A stretch of 64,000 bases of DNA, from the NCBI GenBank assembly GCA_014208095.1, contig JACHMT010000005.1, forward strand, positions 1,054,001-1,118,000. The letters run 5' to 3'. Position 1 is the first letter of the stretch. Every line of letters begins with the position of its first letter. Shown here piece by piece: positions 40,879 to 49,230 of this stretch. A program made the position numbers and the translations under genes. Origin of the DNA: Actinospineispora eucalypti (GTDB lineage: Bacteria; Actinomycetota; Actinomycetes; Mycobacteriales; Pseudonocardiaceae). Below the pieces are notes generated by a model, which had not been told where the DNA came from, made no database searches, and saw only the letters and a program-made list of their open reading frames with translations.

Positions 40879-41649
40879 GTGACGTCGTCCGCGCTGTCAG
40901 AAACCTGCTCGGCCACGCTGTGGCTCGGGGCCGAGGGGTTCGTGTTCCGGGGCGCCTCGCCCGGGCTGGACCGGCACGCCGGCGCGGTGCCCTGCCTGGT
41001 GGTCGCGCTGGACCGGGCGTTCACCCTGCACGTCGGCTCCGCCGCGGCCGCCGCCCGTTCCGCGCTGGTGCCGGCCCGGGTGCCGCACCACCTGGACGCC
41101 CGGGGCGGCGAGATCGTCTCCTGGTATCTGGACCCGGCATCGCCCGCGCCCCGGGCCTGCCGCGCGGCGATGCGGCGCGAGCACGGGCCGGTGGCGCTGG
41201 AGCATCGCGAGCAGGACAAACTGGTCGAGCTGGGCCGCGCGCTGCGCCCCGGTGGCGACCCGGGCGCGGTGGACCGGTGGACCGGCACCGCCACCGGACC
41301 GCTGCCGCACGAGGCCCCGTCCCCGATCACCGCGCTGGCGGCGAAGTTGTTGGCCGATCCCGCCGGGCACTGGCCGGCCGGCGCCTGCGCCAGGTTGGTC
41401 GGCCTGTCCGAGTCGGCCTTCCTGCGCGCCTTCGTGGCCCAGACCGGGACCAGCTTCCGCCGGTACCGGCTCTGGACCAGGACCCTGCGCGCGATGCACG
41501 TGCTGGCCAGCGGGGAGAACCTCACCCGCGCGGCCGCCGAGGCCGGCTTCGCCACGCCGTCCCACCTGAGCAGCACCTTCCACGGGCTATTCGGGCTCGC
41601 CCCGACGCGGATGCTGAACATCGGCCTGACCATCGTCGAGGATCGGTAG
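40879..41649 (+). CDS. AraC-family transcriptional regulator
   Basis: A 256-residue regulator with the AraC HTH at the C-terminus: PAGACARLVGLSESAFLRAF near 165 and ENLTRAAAEAGFATPSHLSSTF near 213 are the two HTH motifs, followed by the FGLAPTRML signature. The N-terminal half is a cupin-like sensor. GTG 40879 is eight bases after TATCGT, which could be a -10 of a leaderless message. Divergent from the DUF4345 gene, its probable target. Confidence 0.84.
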   Translation: MTSSALSETCSATLWLGAEGFVFRGASPGLDRHAGAVPCLVVALDRAFTLHVGSAAAAARSALVPARVPHHLDARGGEIVSWYLDPASPAPRACRAAMRREHGPVALEHREQDKLVELGRALRPGGDPGAVDRWTGTATGPLPHEAPSPITALAAKLLADPAGHWPAGACARLVGLSESAFLRAFVAQTGTSFRRYRLWTRTLRAMHVLASGENLTRAAAEAGFATPSHLSSTFHGLFGLAPTRMLNIGLTIVEDR

Positions 41650-41692
41650 TTCTACGGGTTCGCCGGCGGCCCGGCGCGGTCATGCTCGGGTC

Positions 41693-43546
41693 ATGCACAC
41701 TCCCGCCGAGCGGATCCCGAGGCTGGTCCAGGAGCTGGACGAGCTCGGCCGCCGCATGTACTGGATCCGCCAGGAGCTGGTATCCCTGGCCGTCGCCGCG
41801 CCGCCGCCCGGCCCCCTCCCGACGCAACCGAGGGCTCAGGCGGCGGCCGGGCCGGCCGAGGGGGCGGCGCGGGGTACGGCGACGGCCGGACCGGCGCGGA
41901 CGGCCGGGCCGGTGGGGGCCGGAGAGGCGGACGGGAGCGCGCGGGCCGAAGCCGAAGGGGCGGAGGGCGCGTCACCCGGCGGGGGCGCGGAGGGCGCGTC
42001 GCCCGGCGAGGGCGCGGACGGGGCGTTGCCGGGAGGTGGTGTGGAGGGGCCGCGACCGGGCGGGGGTGTGGACGGGCCGGGCGGGGCGGACGGTGGGCGG
42101 CTGCTGGCCTGGGCGGGCGGCTCGATCACGCTGGTCGGCGTGGTGATGTTCCTGGTGCTGGCGGCCAGCCGGGGCTGGCTCGGCCCGGTGGCCCGGCTGG
42201 TCGCCGGCGGCCTGCTGGGGCTGGTCCTGGTCGGCGCCGCCGCCTGGACGCACCGCCGCCCGGAGGGACACACCGGTGCGCTGGCGCTGGCCGCGACCGG
42301 GTTCGCCACGCTCTACCTGACCCTCGGCGCGGCCACCGGCTACTACCGCTACCTGGCCGAACCGGTCGGGCTCGGGCTGGGCCTGCTCACCGTGGGCGCC
42401 GGGCTGGCGCTGGCCGACCGGTGGCGTTCCGAGCTGCTGGCGGCGGGCACGGTGCTCGGCGTGGACGTGCTGACGGCGGTGGTCGCGGACGGCGCCTGGC
42501 CGTTGACCGTCTGGCTGGTGCTGGTTCCGCAGCTGGCCGCGGCGGCGGTGGTGGCGCGCCGGGGCTGGCCGGTGTTGGCGCTGGTCGCGGCGGTCTTCCC
42601 GGTGCTGTACGGCGCGATCACCGTGCTGGCCGGGGGAGCCGCCGACACCGCGCGGGTGGCCGCCGTGCTCGGTGTGTTCCTGGTCGGCTCGGGGGTGGCG
42701 CTGCTCGGGAAGGTGAGCCCGGTGGCGTTCGCCGCCGCCGCGGTTCCGGCACTGGCGATGGCCGTGCGGCTGGGGGAATGGCGCGGCGCGCTGCTCGCCG
42801 GAGCCGTCGGGGTGTGTGCGCTCGGCGCGGCGCGGTACCGCCCGGCCCGGCTGGCCGGGGTACTGGTCGGTGCGGCGGCGATGTTCCAGGCGACCGCGCT
42901 GCCGTTGGACGGTGCGGCGCTGTCCGGGGTGCTGCTCGGGCAGGGGTTGGTGCTCACCGTGCTGGCCGTGCGCACCGGCCACGTCCTGCCCCGGTACCTG
43001 GGAGCCGGGTACGGGCTGGTCGGACTGGGGTTGGCGGTGGCGCGCGACGCCCCGGCCCACGCGTTGCTGGTGTTCCCGGCCGAGCCCTACCTGGTCCTGG
43101 GCCGGCCGGACCGGTCGGCGATGGCCACCGGGCTGGCCCTGGCCGTGCTGTCCCTGCTCCTGGCGGTGGCGGCGGGATGCGCGGACCGGCGGTGGTGGGT
43201 GCCGGCCGGCGCGGTCGGGCTCTACGGCGCCGCCGGCACGGTGATCCTGCTGGCGCTGCTGGTGGCGCCGACCAGGGCCGGGTTCCTCACCGGGCACGCG
43301 GTCACCACCGTCTCCTGGGCGCTGGTCGCGCTGGCCATGCTGGCCCGGGGCGTCGCGTCGCGGGCCTGGCGGGTGGTCGGGCTGGTGCTGATGGGCGCGA
43401 CGGCGGCGAAGCTGCTGCTGTTCGACCTCCTCGCGCTGGACGGCATGGTCCGGGTGGCCGCCTTCGTCGGCGCCGGGCTGCTGATGCTCTTCGCCGGCGG
43501 CCGGTACGCCCGGCTGGTCGCCGCCGCGCGGTTACCCGGGACGTAA
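41693..43546 (+). CDS. DUF2339-like polytopic membrane protein
   Basis: A 617-residue protein. Residues 1-35 are a short helical head, residues 36-136 an Ala/Gly/Pro-rich linker with 9-residue repeats, and 137-610 contain about 15 or more membrane helices. This layout matches DUF2339, an uncharacterised family of predicted membrane proteins. The ATG 41693 lies 43 bp after the AraC-type gene. No conserved catalytic residues are seen; function unknown. Confidence 0.78.
   Translation: MHTPAERIPRLVQELDELGRRMYWIRQELVSLAVAAPPPGPLPTQPRAQAAAGPAEGAARGTATAGPARTAGPVGAGEADGSARAEAEGAEGASPGGGAEGASPGEGADGALPGGGVEGPRPGGGVDGPGGADGGRLLAWAGGSITLVGVVMFLVLAASRGWLGPVARLVAGGLLGLVLVGAAAWTHRRPEGHTGALALAATGFATLYLTLGAATGYYRYLAEPVGLGLGLLTVGAGLALADRWRSELLAAGTVLGVDVLTAVVADGAWPLTVWLVLVPQLAAAAVVARRGWPVLALVAAVFPVLYGAITVLAGGAADTARVAAVLGVFLVGSGVALLGKVSPVAFAAAAVPALAMAVRLGEWRGALLAGAVGVCALGAARYRPARLAGVLVGAAAMFQATALPLDGAALSGVLLGQGLVLTVLAVRTGHVLPRYLGAGYGLVGLGLAVARDAPAHALLVFPAEPYLVLGRPDRSAMATGLALAVLSLLLAVAAGCADRRWWVPAGAVGLYGAAGTVILLALLVAPTRAGFLTGHAVTTVSWALVALAMLARGVASRAWRVVGLVLMGATAAKLLLFDLLALDGMVRVAAFVGAGLLMLFAGGRYARLVAAARLPGT
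41963..42070 (+). repeat. 27-bp tandem repeat within the DUF2339 linker
   Basis: Four in-frame 27-bp units encode residues 91-126: EGASPGGGA, EGASPGEGA, DGALPGGGV, EGPRPGGGV. Degenerate DNA but a kept 9-residue period suggests expansion by slippage with selection for a flexible acidic linker between the head and the membrane domain. Copy number is likely to vary between strains. Confidence 0.85.
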
Positions 43547-43604
43547 TTGGCAGGTCAGGGCCGTGCGGCCAGGCTGGAGGCAACCGAGGGAGAGGGGAAC
43601 CGAG

Positions 43605-44447
43605 ATGCCTTACCTGACCGCCAACGGAACCCGGCTGTTCTACCGCGACTGGGGCGCCGGCCGCCCGGTGGTCTTCGTGACCAGCTGGGGACTCAGCTCG
43701 CGGATGTGGCAGAACCAGATGCTGCACCTGGTCGAGCAGGGCCACCGGGCGATCGGCTACGACCGGCGCGGGCACGGCCGGTCGGACGACCCGGGCGGCG
43801 GCTACGACTTCGACACCCTGGCCGGCGACCTGGCCGCGCTCCTCGACCGGCTGGACCTCTCCGACGTCACGCTGGTCGGCCACTCGATGGGCGGCGGCGA
43901 GGTGGTCCACTACCTGAGCCGGCACGGCGGCGCGCGGGTCGGCCGGATCGCCCTGGTCGCGTCCACCGTGCCGTGCCTGATGCGGTCCGCCGACAACCCG
44001 AACGGCGTGGACGGTGCGCTGCTGGAGGGGACCGTGGCGGCGATCCGGGACAACTTCGGCCAGTGGATCCTGGACAACTCGCCGCCGTTCTGGGGCGACT
44101 GCCCGGCCGCCCGCGAGCTGCCGCAACCGATCAAGGACTGGACCATCCGGGACATGATGGACGTGTCCGCGCAGGCCGCCGTGGAGTGCACCAGGGCGAA
44201 CATCTGTGCCGACTTCCGGCCGGAGCTGCCCGGTATCGGGGTGCCCGCGCTGGTCGTGGCCGGTGGGCGGGACGTGTCCGCGCCGGTCGAGCTGTGCGCC
44301 CGGCCGAGTGCCGAGCTGCTGCCCAACGCGCGGCTGGAGATCTACCCGGACGCGGCGCACGCGCTGTACCTCACCCACCGCGACCGGCTCAACGCCGACC
44401 TGGCGGCGTTCGCCCGGGAAACCGCGCCGGTGGCGGCTTGCGATTGA
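43605..44447 (+). CDS. Alpha/beta hydrolase, non-haem haloperoxidase/arylesterase-like
   Basis: A 280-residue hydrolase close to the bacterial chloroperoxidase/perhydrolase group: NGTRLFYRDWG at the start, YDRRGHGRSD near 60, nucleophile elbow GHSMGGGE near 92, catalytic Asp in VAGGRDVSAP near 225 and His in DAAHALY near 252. Such enzymes hydrolyse esters and show perhydrolase activity; the real substrate is unknown. ATG 43605 follows AGAGGGGA. Confidence 0.87.
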   Translation: MPYLTANGTRLFYRDWGAGRPVVFVTSWGLSSRMWQNQMLHLVEQGHRAIGYDRRGHGRSDDPGGGYDFDTLAGDLAALLDRLDLSDVTLVGHSMGGGEVVHYLSRHGGARVGRIALVASTVPCLMRSADNPNGVDGALLEGTVAAIRDNFGQWILDNSPPFWGDCPAARELPQPIKDWTIRDMMDVSAQAAVECTRANICADFRPELPGIGVPALVVAGGRDVSAPVELCARPSAELLPNARLEIYPDAAHALYLTHRDRLNADLAAFARETAPVAACD

Positions 44448-44532
44448 CAAGCTCGGGTGACTGGTCGGGCTCGAGCGGGCGGCGAATAATGGACCGCGTT
44501 CGCGGCTACCTGAGAAGGGGAGGTGAAGCCGA

Positions 44533-44700
44533 GTGGTTCGTTACCAAGGGGACAACGAGAGACCCGGGGAGGACGAGTTCCCCCGCGGCGTTCCCGCCCG
44601 GTCCGACCAGGTGCCGGCGGGGCCGACCATCTTCTGGGCGCTTCTCCTGCTGGCCGCCGTGATCGTGTTCGCGTTCGTGGCCCGGCACGGCGCGTACTAG
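44533..44700 (+). CDS. Small single-pass membrane protein (55 aa), coupled to an AraC-type gene
   Basis: A 55-residue frame: residues 1-30 are polar and acidic (VRYQGDNERPGEDEFPRG), residues 32-50 form one hydrophobic helix (IFWALLLLAAVIVFAFVA) and it ends R-H-G-A-Y. GTG 44533 is preceded nine bases upstream by GGGGAGG at 44517-44523. Its TAG overlaps the GTG of the AraC-type gene (TAGTG), implying coupled translation. Too small for a typical ORF cut-off, hence easily missed. It may be a membrane partner or sensor for that regulator; this is inference. Confidence 0.68.
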   Translation: MVRYQGDNERPGEDEFPRGVPARSDQVPAGPTIFWALLLLAAVIVFAFVARHGAY

Positions 44701-45548
44701 TGGCCGGTGAATCGTCCTTCGTGGAGCGCGCGCCGGCGCCCGCGCTGGCCGCGTTCGCGGCGTCGGTCTGGATCCAGCGGGCCGGCGACCGGCCCGTGGC
44801 CCAGCGGCACGAGCCCCACGGCGGCGCCGAGGTCCGGTGTGTGCTCGGTAGGGTGCCCCAGCTGCTCGGACCCCTGACCACCGCGATCTACCAGGAGGTC
44901 CCGGCGGGAGGCACGGTCGTCGGGGTGCGGCTGCGTCCGGGTGTGCTCGGGGGGCTCGCCGGAATGCCGGCGGATGAGCTCGCCGACCAGGACGTCCCGG
45001 CCACCGAGATCTGGCGCGACATGGCCCGCCTGACCGACGTCCTCGGCGGAGCCGCCACACCGGCGGCCGCGCTCGCCGCGCTCCAGTCGTTCGTCGCGCG
45101 GTCCGCCGGCGAGTCCGACCCGCTGGTCGACGAGGCGGTCCGGCGCCTCATGCCCTGGCACAACGGCGGGACGGCCGCCCTGCCCGCGCTGCTGTCGATC
45201 TCGGAACGGCAGTTGCGGCGCCGGTGCCGGGCCGCGGTCGGCGTCGGCCCGAAGGAGCTGCACCGCATCCTGCGCCTGCGGGGTTTCAGCGCGCGCGTGC
45301 AGGCGTCGATCGCCCGGTGGGGCGATGCCGACGTCGACCTGGCGCGGTGGGCGGTCGAGACCGGGTATCACGACCAGGCCCACCTCACCCGCGAGTGCCG
45401 CCGGCTGCTGGGGGTGACGCCCGGCGAGTTCCTCGCGCAGTCCAGCGCCACCTGCACCTGCGGGCACGACCACGCCGCGTCCTACCTCCCGATGCTGCGC
45501 CCCAGGGATGTCCGTTCCGTACAAGAGCGGCGACCGGTTCCGGCCTAG
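44700..45548 (+). CDS. AraC-type helix-turn-helix regulator
   Basis: A 282-residue regulator. The N-terminal domain (about 1-120) is of the DUF6597-like sensor type with RCVLGRVPQLLGPLTTAIYQ near 45-64. The C-terminal AraC HTH has LPALLSISERQLRRRCRAAVG near 163 and DLARWAVETGYHDQAHLTREC near 218 (in parts), then LLGVTPGEFL. A Cys/His tail (ATCTCGHDHA) may bind metal. GTG 44700 overlaps the stop of the 55-residue membrane protein. Confidence 0.8.
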   Translation: MAGESSFVERAPAPALAAFAASVWIQRAGDRPVAQRHEPHGGAEVRCVLGRVPQLLGPLTTAIYQEVPAGGTVVGVRLRPGVLGGLAGMPADELADQDVPATEIWRDMARLTDVLGGAATPAAALAALQSFVARSAGESDPLVDEAVRRLMPWHNGGTAALPALLSISERQLRRRCRAAVGVGPKELHRILRLRGFSARVQASIARWGDADVDLARWAVETGYHDQAHLTRECRRLLGVTPGEFLAQSSATCTCGHDHAASYLPMLRPRDVRSVQERRPVPA

Positions 45549-45558
45549 CGTCACGCGG

Positions 45559-46497
45559 GTGATTCTGGTTACCGGAGGCCTGGGTTCCATCGGGTCGCAC
45601 ACCGCACGGGCGCTGCTGGACCTCGGGGAGTCGGTCGTGGTCACCGCGCACCGCTCCACCCGGCCGCCCGAGTTCCTCGCCGGCCGGGTCGTCGTCGAGC
45701 CGCTGGACACCACGGACGAGGCCGCCTTCCTGGACATCGGGAAGCGGCACGAGATCACCGGCATCGTGCACCTCGCGGCGGCCCGCCACGACCTGCCCGA
45801 CCCGGTCGAGTACCTGCGCGCCGACACCGTCGCCCTGCTCAACGCGCTCAAGGCGGCGACCGTGTGGGGCGTGCGGCGGTTCTCCGTGGCCAGCAGCATC
45901 GCCGTGTACCTGGGGGTGGACGAGGCCCCGTGGCGTGAGGATTCCCCGCTGCCGGTCCTGGCGGCCCATCAGATACCGGTGTTCAAGAAGACCGCCGAGC
46001 TGTTCGCCGAGCTGGCCGGCGACAGCGCCGGGTTCGACGCGGTGAGCCTGCGGATCGGCACCATCTGGGGTCCCCTCGGCCTGCCCGACAACCCGTTCAC
46101 CCCGCTTCCCCGCCTGCTCAGCGCGGCGGCCTGGGGCCAGGACCCCGACCTGCGGCCGCCCCGTCCGGCCGCGTACGCCGAGGACGCCACGGACCTGTGC
46201 TACGTGAAGGACTGCGGCCGGGCGATCGCGCTGCTCATGCTCGCGGAGCGGCTGAACCACCGCATCTACAATGTCTCGAGCGGGCGGCTGGTGCGCTACG
46301 GCGAGGTCGTCGACGCGATCAACGCGGCCGTGCCGGGCGCGAACCTGACCCTGCCGGCGGGGCGCAATCCCGACCGGCCCCCGGGCAACCACATGGACAT
46401 CACCCGGCTGCGGGCCGACACCGGCTTCGCGCCGGAGTACGACGTGGACCGGGCCGTCCCGGACTACGTCGACTGGCTGCGCGGACACGAGCGTTAG
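45559..46497 (+). CDS. NAD-dependent epimerase/dehydratase-family protein without the usual Tyr
   Basis: A 312-residue extended SDR: Rossmann VTGGLGSIGSH at 4-14, HLAAARHD near 73 and ASSIAVY near 116. At the catalytic position, where extended SDRs have YxxxK, the sequence is AHQIPVFKKTAELF near 140: the Lys is kept but no Tyr lies four residues before it. It may be inactive as a dehydrogenase or use another base. GTG 45559 is preferred because the Rossmann strand starts at once; ATG 45508 would lie inside the AraC-type gene. Confidence 0.8.
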   Translation: MILVTGGLGSIGSHTARALLDLGESVVVTAHRSTRPPEFLAGRVVVEPLDTTDEAAFLDIGKRHEITGIVHLAAARHDLPDPVEYLRADTVALLNALKAATVWGVRRFSVASSIAVYLGVDEAPWREDSPLPVLAAHQIPVFKKTAELFAELAGDSAGFDAVSLRIGTIWGPLGLPDNPFTPLPRLLSAAAWGQDPDLRPPRPAAYAEDATDLCYVKDCGRAIALLMLAERLNHRIYNVSSGRLVRYGEVVDAINAAVPGANLTLPAGRNPDRPPGNHMDITRLRADTGFAPEYDVDRAVPDYVDWLRGHER

Positions 46498-46505
46498 GAG
46501 TGGAA

Positions 46506-47102
46506 ATGGCCAGGGTTGTCATTCAGGCGGTCGTGTCGGTGGACGGGTTCATCGCCCGTCCCAACGACTCCGTCGGGCCGTTGTTCGACTGGTACTTCAA
46601 CGGCGACACCGAGCTGTCCGCCCGGCCGAGCGGCTGGACGTTCCAGGTCTCGCCGACGTCGGCGGACTACGTCCAGCCCTTCTGGGACTCCATCAAGGTC
46701 ACGGTGATCGGCCGCCACCTGTTCGACACCACCAACGGCTGGGACGGCAAACCGGCGGCCGGGGAGCAGCTGGTCGTCGTCACCCACCGGCCACTGCCGG
46801 AGCAGTGGCTGGCCGACCACCCGGACGCCCCGTTCCACACCGCCGACTCGGTCGAGGCGGGCGTCGCGCTGGCCAAGAAGCTCGCGGGCGACGGGCTCGT
46901 CGCGGTGACCGCCGGCGACCTCGGTGGGCAGGCGTTCTCCGCCGGGCTGGTGGACGAGGTGGAGATGGACGTCGTCCCGGTGGTGCTGGGCGAAGGGGTG
47001 CGCTTCTTCGGCAGCCATGCCGGCACGGTGCTGCTCGACGACCCCGACCGGGTGGTCCAGGGCGACCGCGTGCTGCACCTGCACTACAAGGTCAAGCGCT
47101 GA
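46506..47102 (+). CDS. Dihydrofolate-reductase family protein (RibD C-terminal-like)
   Basis: A 198-residue protein of the RibD_C/YyaP type: VVIQAVVSVDGFIARPND at the start, VTVIGRHLFDTTNGWDG near 62 and the C-terminal VPVVLGEGVRFF near 165. Such proteins reduce unidentified pterin- or pyrimidine-like substrates with NADPH and are not true DHFRs. ATG 46506 is 8 bp after the epimerase-like gene with AGGAG upstream, so the AraC-epimerase-reductase genes form one run. It ends 6 bp from the convergent beta-lactamase-fold gene. Confidence 0.84.
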   Translation: MARVVIQAVVSVDGFIARPNDSVGPLFDWYFNGDTELSARPSGWTFQVSPTSADYVQPFWDSIKVTVIGRHLFDTTNGWDGKPAAGEQLVVVTHRPLPEQWLADHPDAPFHTADSVEAGVALAKKLAGDGLVAVTAGDLGGQAFSAGLVDEVEMDVVPVVLGEGVRFFGSHAGTVLLDDPDRVVQGDRVLHLHYKVKR

Positions 47103-47108
47103 CCGCCG

Positions 47109-48245
47109 CTAGGCGCCGGCCGCGTAGCGCCAGAAGGCGCGCATCCACTCGGGCGCGACCGGGCTGTCCTCGCCGACCTGGGTGAGCAGGATGGCCACGC
47201 CACCGGTGGCCGGGACGATGTGCGCCGAGGTCCCGGTGCCGCCGACCCAGCCGTACCGGCCCGGCACGTTCCACGGCTCGGTGGCCGCGATGTCCACCGA
47301 GCCGCCCATGCCCCAGCCCTGTCCCTCCAGGAAGAGTGCGCCGATATCCCGCTGGGCCGGGGTGGTGTGGTCGGTGGTCATCAGGCGCACGGACTCCTCG
47401 GTGAGCACGCGCCGGCCGTCGGTGGTGGCGCCGCCGGCGAGCAGCATCCGAGCGAACGCCAGCCAGTCGTCCAGCGTGCCGGCCAGGCCGCCGGAGCCCA
47501 GCGGGAGCGCCGGCGGCGAGCTCCACCGGCCGTCCGGGGCGTCGGCCAGCCGCAAGCCGGTCTTGTAGAAGCTGGTGAACCGGGCGCTCTTGCCGGCCGG
47601 CACGTGGAAGTCGGTGTCCACCATGCCCAGCGGCTCGAACAGCCGCTCGGCCAGGAACTCGGGCAGCGGCCGGCCGGAGGCCCGGGCGACCAGCACACCC
47701 TGCAGGGCCGAGCAGGTGTCGTACAGCCAGGACTCGCCGGGCTGGTAGACCAGTGGAACCCGGGCGAGGGCGGCCAGCCACTCGTCCGCCGGCGGGAAGG
47801 TGTCCGGTTCCCGGCCGTCCCGCTGGACCGGGAACAGCGCCTGCACCGCCGGCAGCGTGAAGTCGGAGGCGAAGCCGTACCCGGCCCGGCTGGTGAGCAG
47901 GTCGTACACGGTGATCGGCCGGGCCGCCGGCACCACGTCGTGCACCGGGCTGGCCGGGGTGCGCACCACCGACGGCTCGGCCAGCTCGGGCAGCCATTCC
48001 GCCACCGGGTCGGTCAGCCCGATCGTGCCGTCCTCGACCAGCATCAGGGTGGCCGCCGCCGTGATCGGCTTGGTGATGGAGGCGATGCGGAAGATCGTGT
48101 CCCGGGCCATCGGCGCGGTCCCTTCGACGTCGACCGAGCCGACCGCGGCCACCTCGGTGCGGTCGCCGCGCGCCACCAGGCCCACCGCCCCGGGCAGGTC
48201 TCCGCTGTCCACGTAGGCCTCGAGCACCCCGCGCAGATCGGTCAT
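47109..48245 (-). CDS. Serine beta-lactamase-fold hydrolase (esterase/class C-like)
   Basis: A 378-residue beta-lactamase-family (penicillin-binding-protein-like) protein. SxxK is SITK near 68, with Tyr motif YDTCS near 175 in place of YxN, and the C-terminal GGTGT triad near 338. No signal peptide, so it is cytoplasmic and more likely an EstB/LovD-type esterase or acyltransferase than a beta-lactamase. ATG 48245 follows GGGAGGAG. GTGAC-GAACC-GTCAC at 48261-48275 just upstream looks like an operator. Confidence 0.84.
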   Translation of the reverse strand: MTDLRGVLEAYVDSGDLPGAVGLVARGDRTEVAAVGSVDVEGTAPMARDTIFRIASITKPITAAATLMLVEDGTIGLTDPVAEWLPELAEPSVVRTPASPVHDVVPAARPITVYDLLTSRAGYGFASDFTLPAVQALFPVQRDGREPDTFPPADEWLAALARVPLVYQPGESWLYDTCSALQGVLVARASGRPLPEFLAERLFEPLGMVDTDFHVPAGKSARFTSFYKTGLRLADAPDGRWSSPPALPLGSGGLAGTLDDWLAFARMLLAGGATTDGRRVLTEESVRLMTTDHTTPAQRDIGALFLEGQGWGMGGSVDIAATEPWNVPGRYGWVGGTGTSAHIVPATGGVAILLTQVGEDSPVAPEWMRAFWRYAAGA

Positions 48246-48260
48246 CGCACCGCTCCTCCC

Positions 48261-48338
48261 GTGACGAACCGTCACAAGCTAGGCGCCCGGCCGGACCGCC
48301 CGGTCATCGGTCCCTCGGCAACTGTGTCCGCCGACACA
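48261..48338. promoter_or_regulatory. Two inverted repeats upstream of the beta-lactamase-fold gene
   Basis: GTGAC-GAACC-GTCAC at 48261-48275 is next to the gene's ribosome-binding site, and TGTGTC-CGCC-GACACA at 48323-48338 is 20 bp beyond the LysR gene stop. The second is either a terminator of the LysR gene or a further operator. Both are perfect in their arms. Confidence 0.4.
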
Positions 48339-48357
48339 TACGGGAGCCCGGTGGCGT

Positions 48358-49230
48358 TCAGCCAACCTGCTCGCGGAGCGCGTCGCGGACCGCGCGGACG
48401 GCGGGGTGCGCCTCCCCGCCGCGCCGCATGACGGCGTACAGCGTGCGGGCCTGGCCGGGCACGGGGATCAGCCCGACCGGGGGCGTGCGCCCCCGCCACA
48501 GCAGGTCGGAAAGGAAGCCGACGGCGTGGCCGAGCCGTACCAGCTCCTCGTGCGCGGTCATGTCGTCCGACTCGTAGCCCACCTCGGGCTCGAAGCCGGC
48601 CGCCCGGCACAGGTTCGTCGCCCAGGCCCGCGCCGCGCTGCCCTTCGGCTCCATCACCCAGATCGCGTCCCGGGCCGCCGCGATGCCGGGCGTCCGGGTC
48701 TGGTCGGCGACGGCGAACCGCAGGGGGTCGGTGCACAGCTCGGTGCGCGCCAGGCCGTCCGGGATCTCCGCCCGAACGCCGGGGTAGTCCTCGCCGATGA
48801 CGATGTCGAAGTCCCGGGCGAGCAGCGCCGGCAGGGCGGACTCCGGCTCGAGTACGGACAGCCGCACCGCCAGTCCTTCGTGGCGGCGGAGCCGGGCCAG
48901 GGCCGGGAGGACCAGGGCGTGCGTGGCGGTCTGGAAGGAGGCCACGCGCACGGTGCCTCGGGGTTCCCCGGACAGCGCGGCCAGCTCCGCGCCCGCCTGC
49001 TCCAGCCGCGCCAGGATGGCCTCGGTGTGCGCGACCAGTGCGCTGCCCGCCGGGGTCAGCTGCAGGCGCCGGCCGACCCGTTCCAGCAGGGGCACACCCA
49101 CCTCGGACTCCAGCTGGTTGAGCTGCTGGGAGACGCCGGAGGGGGACAGGTGCAGGGCCTTGCCCACCTCGGCCACCGTGCCGCGCCGGCTCAGCTCCCG
49201 GAGCAGCCGCAGGCGGCGCAGCTCAAGCAT
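48358..49230 (-). CDS. LysR-family regulator
   Basis: A 290-residue LysR protein: HTH at about 2-60 with LSPSGVSQQLNQLESEVGVP and the RxxxLTPAG region, then the periplasmic-binding-like effector domain. ATG 49230 overlaps the end of the PxpC gene by 8 bp, so it is translated behind pxpB-pxpC on one message and probably senses an intermediate of that pathway. A classic LysR would be divergent, so the downstream position is slightly unusual. Confidence 0.87.
   Translation of the reverse strand: MLELRRLRLLRELSRRGTVAEVGKALHLSPSGVSQQLNQLESEVGVPLLERVGRRLQLTPAGSALVAHTEAILARLEQAGAELAALSGEPRGTVRVASFQTATHALVLPALARLRRHEGLAVRLSVLEPESALPALLARDFDIVIGEDYPGVRAEIPDGLARTELCTDPLRFAVADQTRTPGIAAARDAIWVMEPKGSAARAWATNLCRAAGFEPEVGYESDDMTAHEELVRLGHAVGFLSDLLWRGRTPPVGLIPVPGQARTLYAVMRRGGEAHPAVRAVRDALREQVG

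Noticed and set aside
47109..48245. A beta-lactamase resistance gene
   Set aside because: It has SxxK but YDT instead of YxN and no signal peptide, so an esterase or acyltransferase of the same fold is more likely.
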